Made by a program: the position numbers and the translations under genes. 7,052 nt of DNA, taken from NCBI GenBank assembly GCA_003527965.1, contig DPVY01000096.1, positions 1 through 7,052 on the forward strand. Reading direction: 5' to 3'. Below the pieces are notes generated by a model. That model ran no database searches. It was not told the origin of the DNA and saw only the letters and a list, made by a program, of their open reading frames with translations. The stretch comes from Fidelibacterota bacterium (GTDB lineage: Bacteria; Fidelibacterota; UBA2242). This document shows, one piece after another, positions 1 through 5,514 of this stretch (position 1 is its first letter; each line of letters begins with the position of its first letter).

Positions 1-137
1 CTGCCGACGGAGCCGATACCTTCATTGAGATTGGCCCGGGGAAAGTTCTGCAGGGGCTCATTAAACGCACGATAAAAGATGTAAACATTCTCGGTGTTTC
101 GAGTGTTGAAGAATTGGAGAATTTGGAATGGAATTAA
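1..137 (+). CDS. fabD: Malonyl-CoA:ACP transacylase, C-terminal 44 residues (partial)
   Basis: Only the 3' end is in the window; the reading frame runs from base 3 to a TAA at 135-137. The fragment contains FIEIGPGKVLQGLIKR, matching the conserved C-terminal segment of FabD (family pattern xEIGPGKVLxGLxKR), followed by a short tail ending LENLEWN. FabD moves the malonyl group from CoA to acyl carrier protein, supplying the extender unit for cytoplasmic type II fatty-acid synthesis. The catalytic Ser and His lie upstream of the window and cannot be checked. The last 10 bp overlap the start of fabG, which suggests translational coupling, and fabG, acpP and fabF downstream confirm the assignment. 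Confidence 0.93.
   Translation, partial: ADGADTFIEIGPGKVLQGLIKRTIKDVNILGVSSVEELENLEWN
116..119 (+). promoter_or_regulatory. Ribosome binding site of fabG inside fabD
   Basis: GGAG lies 8 nt upstream of the fabG ATG at 128 and within the last codons of fabD. The spacing supports the ATG at 128 as the true start and fits coupled translation of the overlapping pair. Confidence 0.6.
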
Positions 138-874
138 GTTTCAAAGATAAAATTGTGGTCGTAACCGGGGCAGGCCGCGGCATCGGTCGATCAATTGCAG
201 AACGCTTTGCAGAGCTGGATGCAACCGTTATCCTTTCGGATTATAATGAAGAATCATTAAAAGACGTAGCTGCGAATTTCGAGGAAAAGCATTTTTCATT
301 TAAGACAATTCCCTGTGATGTGACTAATGCTGATCAGGTAAATCTGATGCTGAAAGAAGCCGTTGATTCCTATGGAAAAATCGATGTGCTGATCAATAAC
401 GCGGGGATTACCCGGGATACACTTTTAATCAGAATGAAAGACGAGCAGTGGAATGCCGTACTCGATACGAATTTAAAAGGCGTTTTTTTTGCAACGCGAG
501 CAGCTGCAAAATATTTTATGAAACAGCGCTACGGCCGGATCATTAATATTAGTTCAGTTGTGGGCATAACAGGGAACGCGGGGCAGGGGAATTATTCCGC
601 CAGTAAAGCCGGCGTCATTGGATTTTCGAAATCAATGGCTCAGGAGCTTGCCGGTCGCAATATAACCGTGAATGTAATCGCGCCCGGTTTTATCGAAACG
701 GAGATGACTAACGTGCTCAGCGAATCCGTAAAAGATGATTTTATTAATAAAATACCGCTTAAGAGAGCGGGAACACCTAAAGATGTTGCAAACACGGCAC
801 TATTTTTAGCGTCGCCATTAGCCGATTATTTAACCGGACAGGTTATTAAGGTCGATGGTGGCATGGTCATGTAA
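128..874 (+). CDS. fabG: 3-oxoacyl-[acyl-carrier-protein] reductase
   Basis: A 248-residue short-chain dehydrogenase/reductase that performs the NADPH-dependent reduction of 3-oxoacyl-ACP to 3-hydroxyacyl-ACP, the first reduction of each elongation cycle. The Rossmann nucleotide-binding motif TGAGRGIG is at residues 13-20 and NNAG at 90-93. The catalytic tetrad is complete: Asn115, Ser143, Tyr156 and Lys160, with the same spacings as E. coli FabG N110/S138/Y151/K155. The segment NVIAPGFIETEM (about 182-193) and the C-terminal GQVIKVDGGMVM are typical of FabG rather than generic SDRs. The length matches the family (about 245). The ATG at 128 is supported by GGAG 8 nt upstream. It sits between fabD and acpP, the usual order, and I see nothing abnormal in it. 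Confidence 0.97.
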   Translation: MELSFKDKIVVVTGAGRGIGRSIAERFAELDATVILSDYNEESLKDVAANFEEKHFSFKTIPCDVTNADQVNLMLKEAVDSYGKIDVLINNAGITRDTLLIRMKDEQWNAVLDTNLKGVFFATRAAAKYFMKQRYGRIINISSVVGITGNAGQGNYSASKAGVIGFSKSMAQELAGRNITVNVIAPGFIETEMTNVLSESVKDDFINKIPLKRAGTPKDVANTALFLASPLADYLTGQVIKVDGGMVM

Positions 875-882
875 ACCATAGA

Positions 883-888
883 AGGAGG
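883..888 (+). promoter_or_regulatory. Consensus Shine-Dalgarno of acpP
   Basis: A perfect AGGAGG ends 5 nt before the ATG at 894, in the 19-bp gap after fabG. It is the strongest ribosome binding site in the window, which fits the need for acyl carrier protein in large excess over the fatty-acid enzymes. It contrasts with the neighbouring fabF, which has none. Confidence 0.8.
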
Positions 889-893
889 AAATA

Positions 894-1124
894 ATGAGTA
901 ATTTTGAAAAAGTACAGGAAATCGTAGCCGACAAACTCGGTGTTGAAAAATCTAAAATCACGGCTGAGGCGTCTTTTATTGATGATTTGGGAGCTGACTC
1001 TCTTGACACAGTTGAACTCATCATGAAAATGGAAGAGGAATTCGATATTGAGATTCCCGATGAGGAAGCTGAAAAATTAAAAACTGTCGGGAACGTCGTA
1101 GAATATCTGGACAATCTTAAATAA
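894..1124 (+). CDS. acpP: Acyl carrier protein
   Basis: A 76-residue acidic four-helix carrier protein that holds growing acyl chains as thioesters on a 4'-phosphopantetheine arm. The attachment site is Ser36 in the motif [15 protein letters not shown] (residues 30-44). The helix II recognition region after it is rich in Glu and Asp, as required for docking with FabD, FabG and FabF. The segment [19 protein letters not shown] (about 48-66) is the usual helix II-III region. Length is typical (75-80). The start is fixed by an ideal AGGAGG. Activation would require a holo-ACP synthase, not encoded here. The stop codon lies in the loop of a small hairpin before fabF. Confidence 0.98.
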   Translation: MSNFEKVQEIVADKLGVEKSKITAEASFIDDLGADSLDTVELIMKMEEEFDIEIPDEEAEKLKTVGNVVEYLDNLK

Positions 1125-1137
1125 AGATTATTTTTTT
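1113..1137 (+). terminator. Possible weak attenuator between acpP and fabF
   Basis: AATCTT (1113-1118) pairs with AAGATT (1124-1129) around the 5-nt loop AAATA, followed after one A by seven T residues (1131-1137) that run directly into the fabF ATG. The layout is that of an intrinsic terminator, but the stem has only one G-C pair, so at most partial termination is expected. The acpP stop codon (1122-1124) lies across the loop and the first base of the right arm. Partial readthrough would lower fabF relative to acpP. An alternative is that the U-rich stretch only helps ribosome loading on fabF. Confidence 0.35.
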
Positions 1138-2379
1138 ATGAAAAGAAGAGTCGTAGTGACGGGCGTGGGCGTCATTTCCCCTATTGGAAATGATGCTGCC
1201 ACTCTCTGGTCTAATTTAGTAAACGGCGTCAGCGGTGTTGACAAAATCACCGCTTTTAATGCTGATGATCTTCCGGTGCAAATCGCCGCTGAAGTAAAAG
1301 GCTTTGATGCCAGCCAATACATTAATCCCAAAGAAGCTAAACGGATGGATGTGGTAACTCAGTTCGGTGTTGCCGCTTCAGAACAGGCAATTCGGGATTC
1401 CGGGTTACCGGACAGCAACATTGATCTTGAACGGATCGGAGTCATCGTTGGATCGGGAATTGGCGGTATCCAAACATTTGAGCGAAACCATGCTACCTTA
1501 CTAAATAAGGGACGCCGTTTCATCAGTCCCCTGTTTATACCCATGATGATTCCCGATATTATTCCGGGGCAAATCGCTATCAATCATGGTTTCATGGGAC
1601 CCAACTATTCGGTCACATCCGCCTGCGCAACCTCATCGCATGCTATCGGAATTGCCATGCGGCATATTCTTTGTGGAGATGCAGACGTTATTATAACAGG
1701 CGGTACGGAAGCCAGCATCACCCCCCTTGCAGTTGCCGGATTTACCAATATGAAGGCGCTCTCCAAACGTAATAATGAACCGCAAAAAGCAAGCCGTCCG
1801 TTTGAGCTTCGGCGCGACGGTTTTGTTATGGGCGAAGGAGCCGGGATCATTGTCCTGGAAGAGCTGCAACATGCCGTCAGGCGAGGCGCAAATATTTATG
1901 CTGAATTAACGGGATATGGATTTTCAGCCGACGCTCATCATATCACAGCCCCTCATCCTGAAGGTAAAGGAGCTGCTCTGGCGATGGAAGCTGCCATCAG
2001 AATGTCGGAAATTCCCAAAGAGGACTTTGGTTATATCAATGCTCACGGCACATCTACATATTTTAATGACAAATTTGAGACCCTGGCTATGAAATCCGTT
2101 TTCGGGCAGCAGGCTTACAAACTGAATATCAGTTCCACAAAATCCATGACCGGGCATATGCTGGGAGCCGCCGGAGCAGTTGAGCTTATTACACTTTGCC
2201 TTTCGCTTCAGCATCAGATCATACCACCGACAATCAATTATGAAGAACCGGATCCTGATTGCGATCTTTGTTACACCCCAAACACTGCTGTTGAAAAAAC
2301 CTTTACTGCCGGTCTGAGCAGTAATTTTGGGTTTGGCGGACACAATGCCGTAATAGCGGCTAAAATATTTGAGTCCTGA
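1138..2379 (+). CDS. fabF: 3-oxoacyl-[acyl-carrier-protein] synthase II (KAS II)
   Basis: A 413-residue thiolase-fold condensing enzyme that elongates acyl-ACP with malonyl-ACP, releasing CO2. The nucleophile Cys163 lies in TSACATSSHAIG and the decarboxylation histidines are His303 (NAHGTST) and His340 (TGHMLGAAGA). Lys335 (SSTKS) and the Phe-gate loop SNFGFGGHN (395-403) are also present. Catalytic numbering equals that of E. coli FabF (C163, H303, K335, H340). The N-terminus KRRVVVTGVGVISPIGN aligns with family starts, supporting the ATG at 1138 even though no Shine-Dalgarno is visible and the codon follows a T7 tract. One oddity is that the usual GTSTP after His303 reads GTSTYF, so Pro is replaced by Tyr308. 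It is 13 bp after acpP, and its stop overlaps the longest possible rnc frame. Confidence 0.97.
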   Translation: MKRRVVVTGVGVISPIGNDAATLWSNLVNGVSGVDKITAFNADDLPVQIAAEVKGFDASQYINPKEAKRMDVVTQFGVAASEQAIRDSGLPDSNIDLERIGVIVGSGIGGIQTFERNHATLLNKGRRFISPLFIPMMIPDIIPGQIAINHGFMGPNYSVTSACATSSHAIGIAMRHILCGDADVIITGGTEASITPLAVAGFTNMKALSKRNNEPQKASRPFELRRDGFVMGEGAGIIVLEELQHAVRRGANIYAELTGYGFSADAHHITAPHPEGKGAALAMEAAIRMSEIPKEDFGYINAHGTSTYFNDKFETLAMKSVFGQQAYKLNISSTKSMTGHMLGAAGAVELITLCLSLQHQIIPPTINYEEPDPDCDLCYTPNTAVEKTFTAGLSSNFGFGGHNAVIAAKIFES

Positions 2380-2406
2380 TCCCTTGGCTTTTTCACTAAA
2401 TATTTT
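2362..2406 (+). repeat. A/T inverted repeat across the fabF stop and rnc start
   Basis: AAAATATTT (2362-2370) is the exact reverse complement of AAATATTTT (2398-2406), giving a 9-bp arm with a 27-nt loop. The loop contains the fabF stop codon and the second candidate rnc TTG (2384-2386); the first TTG (2369-2371) begins in the left arm. Being pure A/T the stem is weak and could be chance, but it sits immediately before a much stronger inverted repeat. Confidence 0.35.
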
Positions 2407-3094
2407 CAGGAAAAGATACCCGACCGAAATTGAGAAAAAGATCGGGTATCTTTTTAAACAACCCGATTTATTAAAAACCGCTCTTACCCATCGGTCGGCG
2501 GCGGCGTCTCAGTCCGATTCCTATGAACGGATGGAGTTCCTGGGTGATGCCGTGCTGGATATGGTGGTTTCAGATTACCTCTATAACAAGTATCCTCGCA
2601 AACCGGAAGGCGATCTAACCAAGTTACGCTCGATTCTGGTCAATGGAAAAACTCTGTTTGAGATTGCAAAAATAAATGATCTACAGCGCTTTATGCATGT
2701 GGATAAGAGTCTTGATCTTCGATGTAATTCAACTCTCCAGAATTTGCTGTCCTGTATGTTGGAATCTATAATCGGCGCGATATATTTAGACAGCGGAATT
2801 GAACCCGCCCGGAAATTCATTAAAAAATTCATCATCGCTCCGAAAATAAAAGAGACGCTGCTCTCGGAATATAATTACAAAGGCCAACTGCTTGAATATT
2901 GCCAAAAAGCCGGTTTTAATCTCCCTATATTCAAAACTGAAAAAGTCGAAGGACCCGATCATGCCCGGCAATATACGATTGCCGTATATATCAACGATAA
3001 ATTACTCGGAAGGGGAATCGGGGCGACAAAGCGGGATGCCGAACAGCTGGCAGCCAAGATGGCTTACATACGGTTTACAAATAAAAACGAGTAA
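2369..3094 (+). CDS. rnc: Ribonuclease III with atypical Cys at a metal-ligand position
   Basis: A double-strand-specific endoribonuclease that processes rRNA precursors and structured mRNAs. The catalytic domain spans about residues 20-165, with ALTHRS at 38-43 and the signature ERMEFLGDAVLD at 53-64. The dsRNA-binding domain spans about 169-236, ending in the KRDAEQLAAK stretch. Equivalents of E. coli E38, E41, D45, E65 and E117 are E53, E56, D60, E80 and E132. D114, however, corresponds to Cys129, and the usual R..S.LAD stretch before it reads NSTLQNLLSC. No ATG or GTG precedes the conserved domain in frame. TTG at 2369, overlapping the fabF stop, or TTG at 2384 must serve, and neither has a good Shine-Dalgarno, so coupling to fabF is likely. 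rnc after fabF is a familiar gene order. The enzyme identity is certain; the exact start is not. Confidence 0.93.
   Translation: MSPDPLAFSLNIFRKRYPTEIEKKIGYLFKQPDLLKTALTHRSAAASQSDSYERMEFLGDAVLDMVVSDYLYNKYPRKPEGDLTKLRSILVNGKTLFEIAKINDLQRFMHVDKSLDLRCNSTLQNLLSCMLESIIGAIYLDSGIEPARKFIKKFIIAPKIKETLLSEYNYKGQLLEYCQKAGFNLPIFKTEKVEGPDHARQYTIAVYINDKLLGRGIGATKRDAEQLAAKMAYIRFTNKNE
2411..2455 (+). terminator. Perfect 13-bp terminator-like stem-loop in the first codons of rnc
   Basis: AAAAGATACCCGA (2411-2423) is perfectly complementary to TCGGGTATCTTTT (2442-2454), with an 18-nt loop and a T5 run at 2451-2455. An A-tract pairing with a T-tract on a stem with five G-C pairs is the form of an intrinsic, potentially bidirectional terminator, although the loop is longer than usual. 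It lies about 30 bp after the fabF stop and inside the rnc frame (codons 15-29); the right arm encodes the conserved IGYLF. It may attenuate rnc transcription, or be an RNase III recognition stem for autoregulation as known for the E. coli rnc leader. The structure is seen; the function is inferred. Confidence 0.5.
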
Positions 3095-3139
3095 CGCTCT
3101 TATCTCCCATTCGGCAAACTGTCTGATTAATTTCTCTGA
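3095..3139. other. Convergent intergenic gap without a clear terminator
   Basis: This is the 45 bp between the rnc stop and the stop of the opposing gene. It contains two direct copies of CTGATTA (3123-3129 and 3136-3142, the second running into the BFN stop codon) but no GC-rich stem followed by a T run on either strand. Termination of the two convergent transcripts must rely on Rho or lie within the opposing gene. Confidence 0.5.
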
Positions 3140-3724
3140 TTAGTTATTTTTAGATTCTTTTTCCAGCGCTGTGATTTGGTCTCGCAGTTTAGCCGCCAGC
3201 TCATAATTCTCATCGTCGATGGCAATCTGCAATTTCGTTTTCAACTCGATAAGGTGGTCAAGAATATCATCATCAACCGAAACATTATCAGCGACTTTTG
3301 TTTCCCGGATATCATCTAAATTGATTATCTGACCCGCCTCTTCCATGACCTTTTCACTAACCCATATTTCGGCGTCGACCCGGAGCGCCAGGGCAATGGC
3401 GTCACTGGGACGGCTATCTATCTGCAGGATGGAAGAATTAATTTTATTCCCCAGGATAATCTGGGCATAAAAAGTACCGTCAATCAGATCGTTAATGACA
3501 ACTTTTTGCATTGAAACACCCAACTGGGTAGCGACTCGAATGAAAAGATCGTGTGTCATCGGACGCGGCATCTTTACATTCCCAAGCGCCAGGGCGATTG
3601 ATTGCGCTTCAAAAACACCGACAATTACGGGTAATTGACGATACCCGTTAATCTCTTTTAAAATAATTACATACCCTTTGCTGGGCGGATAGAAGATAAT
3701 TTTATCGAGTTCAACTTTAATCAT
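3140..3724 (-). CDS. Bifunctional nuclease (DUF151/BFN) domain protein with C-terminal UVR motif
   Basis: A 194-residue cytoplasmic protein with two parts. Residues 1 to about 130 form a BFN (DUF151) domain with the family landmarks LPVIVGVFEAQSIALAL (31-47), RPMTHDLF (54-61), DGTFYAQI (82-89) and SRPSDAIALALR (104-115). After an acidic linker, residues about 156-190 match a UvrB/UvrC (UVR) helical-hairpin motif, with ENYELAAKLRDQI at 172-184. Family knowledge: plant BFN proteins have reported DNase/RNase activity and the bacterial role is unsettled; UVR motifs mediate protein contacts in UvrB-UvrC and Clp-associated McsA. I chose ATG at 3724 because MIKVELDKI matches family starts. An in-frame TTG at 3763 would add 13 unconserved residues. 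It lies 65 bp after ptsI and is convergent with rnc. Confidence 0.88.
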   Translation of the reverse strand: MIKVELDKIIFYPPSKGYVIILKEINGYRQLPVIVGVFEAQSIALALGNVKMPRPMTHDLFIRVATQLGVSMQKVVINDLIDGTFYAQIILGNKINSSILQIDSRPSDAIALALRVDAEIWVSEKVMEEAGQIINLDDIRETKVADNVSVDDDILDHLIELKTKLQIAIDDENYELAAKLRDQITALEKESKNN

Positions 3725-3734
3725 ACCTATTTGA

Positions 3735-3763
3735 AATATATTTGGATAATCGCCGATAAGCAA
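3735..3763 (-). promoter_or_regulatory. Candidate promoter for the BFN-domain gene
   Basis: In the 65-bp gap after ptsI, reading on the minus strand, TTGCTT (3763-3758) is followed after 17 bp by TATATT (3740-3735), one mismatch from TATAAT. The same stretch reads as TTG-N20-TATATTTC, close to the Bacteroidota-type pattern (TTTG, about 20 bp, TAnnTTTG). Initiation about 7 nt downstream would leave a 5' leader of only a few bases before the ATG at 3724. A/T-rich gaps produce such matches easily, so this is tentative. Confidence 0.27.
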
Positions 3764-3789
3764 GCGGAAAATTGATTAAATACTCCAGA

Positions 3790-5511
3790 CTATTCCAAAT
3801 TATCTTGATGGAATTTTTTCAATATCGAATAAATCGCCAGGGCATTGTCTGTGCTTAGAATTGTATCAGCCAATTCACTGCATTTTTTTACATCAAGTTT
3901 ACTAACTTCATCGGATACCGCCGTCAGGGCGGAGGAGCTGACGCTGATCGACCGGATTCCCAGCGCCGTCAACCCAATCAAGGCATAAGGATCAGACGCC
4001 ATTTCACCGCAAACATCGACGGGAATGCCGGCTTTTTTACCGGCTTTTACAATTTTATCGATTGCCTGAAATATTTTCGGGTGATAATAATTCTTTGTTA
4101 AATCTAATGCTCGTCCCGATCCAATCAGGTAGAGCGCAAGATCATTTGTACCGATACTGAAGAAATCAACATGTTTTGCCAATTCATCGAGTTCGTCAAG
4201 GACGCTGCTGGTTTCAATCATTGCACCCAATTTGATATTATCGCTAAACGGGATTCCGGCCTTTCTCAATTCCATTTTGATAGCTTCGAGCATATTTTTG
4301 GTCAGGATAACCTCTTCATCAAACATCACCAGAGGCAGCATGATCTGAGTATTCCCGTACACACTGGCCCGGAGTAGGGCGCGCAGTTGGGCTTTTAATA
4401 TCGCCGGATTATCTAACAGGAAACCGATACCGCCCCATTCATCAAACAGATGATCTTCCTGCAGCAGTTCAATATCCAGCATGGCAAGCAATTTGTCCCG
4501 CCCAAAATCGAAAACTCTGAACACAACCGGCAGACCTTTCATCTTTTTTAACACATTTCTATATGCTTTGAATTGTTCGTCTTCTCCCGGAATAGAATTT
4601 CGTTCAATACAGAGGAATTCCGTACGGAACAGGCCAATTCCCTGGATCAGCGCCGGGTCCATGGCCTTGACTTCATCGACAAAGCCGGCATTAATATAGA
4701 TATGATAGGGCGTTCCATCCTTAGTAGAATTGGCGACTTTTCCGGAGATAATTTTTCCCCGGTGACGTCTAAAATCGCGGATACGGGATTTATAGGATGC
4801 TTTAATATCATCCGTAAAATCCAGTAAAATCGTTCCGTTATCCGCATCTAAAATAATTTCCTTACAGGATGCGAGTTCATCAATTACCTCTATATTTGAA
4901 ATATACGGCACTCGAAACGCCCGGGCTAAAATACCGGCATGGGAGTCCACACCACCATAACGTGTAATGATTCCCAACATAAGTTTATGATCGATATGGA
5001 TCAGATCGCTGGGAGACACCTTTTCAGCAATAATGATAGATGGCTCGAGTATCTCGGGCTGTAAAATATCCTTTTTAGGTGACAAGTGATGAATTACCCG
5101 CTTCTTGATATCTTTAAGATCGGATGTCCGCTCTTTAAAAAACTTACTGTAGGTTTTCAATAATAATTTTTCATAATTATCCATTACTTCAAAATATGCC
5201 CAGGTAACATTTTTCTTTTCCCTTAACATCAATTCACGGACAGCTTTGATCATATCTTCATCCTGAATCGCCAGTAATTGTACATCAATGATCCGGGCAT
5301 GTTCTTCATCCAGGTGATCCAGCACTAAATCGCGAACCTGCGTTAATTCATCTTTTGATTTCTGAACGGCAGTATTGAACCGTTCGATTTCGCTGTCAAA
5401 ATCCTCATCCCCGATAAAGTGACCGGGTACGGAGATTTTTACTCGCTCAAAATAAAATACGGGTCCACTTACAACCCCGGGAGATATTTTGACGCCTTTG
5501 ATTTTTTTCAC
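3790..5511 (-). CDS. ptsI: Phosphoenolpyruvate-protein phosphotransferase (PTS enzyme I), divergent
   Basis: A 573-residue cytosolic enzyme (E. coli 575) that autophosphorylates from PEP and passes the phosphate to HPr. The N-terminal part, MKKIKGVKISPGVVSGPVF, and helical HPr-binding region lead to the phosphohistidine site GGVDSHAGILAR with His191. The C-terminal TIM-barrel keeps Arg296 (GLFRTEF), Arg332, Glu433 (MIET), Asn456-Asp457 (SIGTND), Arg467 and Cys501 (CGEMASD), matching E. coli R296, R332, E431, N454-D455, R465 and C502. Departures are GGVDSH for GGxTSH, FGRDK for IGGDK, ETSS for ETPA, and WGGIG (359-363) where E. coli has WRAIR. The start is GTG, 3 nt after the ptsH stop, with weak GGA upstream and likely coupling. 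It is clearly an enzyme I rather than PpsA or PPDK by length and adjacency to HPr; full activity is inferred. Confidence 0.92.
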   Translation of the reverse strand: MKKIKGVKISPGVVSGPVFYFERVKISVPGHFIGDEDFDSEIERFNTAVQKSKDELTQVRDLVLDHLDEEHARIIDVQLLAIQDEDMIKAVRELMLREKKNVTWAYFEVMDNYEKLLLKTYSKFFKERTSDLKDIKKRVIHHLSPKKDILQPEILEPSIIIAEKVSPSDLIHIDHKLMLGIITRYGGVDSHAGILARAFRVPYISNIEVIDELASCKEIILDADNGTILLDFTDDIKASYKSRIRDFRRHRGKIISGKVANSTKDGTPYHIYINAGFVDEVKAMDPALIQGIGLFRTEFLCIERNSIPGEDEQFKAYRNVLKKMKGLPVVFRVFDFGRDKLLAMLDIELLQEDHLFDEWGGIGFLLDNPAILKAQLRALLRASVYGNTQIMLPLVMFDEEVILTKNMLEAIKMELRKAGIPFSDNIKLGAMIETSSVLDELDELAKHVDFFSIGTNDLALYLIGSGRALDLTKNYYHPKIFQAIDKIVKAGKKAGIPVDVCGEMASDPYALIGLTALGIRSISVSSSALTAVSDEVSKLDVKKCSELADTILSTDNALAIYSILKKFHQDNLE

Positions 5512-5514
5512 GGT

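Noticed and set aside
1924..2343. 139-codon open frame on the minus strand opposite fabF
   Set aside because: It lies fully antisense to an intact, conserved fabF, its translation resembles no family I know, and there is no convincing start region.
3123..3142. Two direct copies of CTGATTA at the convergent junction
   Set aside because: Seven-base A/T-rich direct repeats are expected by chance, and they form no hairpin or known binding site.
3725..3763. TTG start adding 13 residues to the BFN-domain protein
   Set aside because: The added residues are not conserved in the family and overlap a candidate promoter. The ATG at 3724 begins with the usual family N-terminus.
4027..4044. GCCGG/CCGGC hairpin with T runs on the plus strand
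   Set aside because: It arises from the repeated Lys-Ala-Gly codons of enzyme I (KAGKKAG), lies antisense within the gene, and has only a 5-bp stem.
4376..4450. Frameshift as the cause of the unusual WGGIG segment of enzyme I
   Set aside because: The flanking residues align to E. coli enzyme I in the same frame with an equal number of residues apart from a 2-residue offset, so no compensating indels are needed to explain it.
4573..4827. Open frames on the plus strand opposite ptsI (also 4171-4377 and 4481-4699)
   Set aside because: They are shadows of the strongly conserved enzyme I frame and show no recognisable domain or ribosome binding site.
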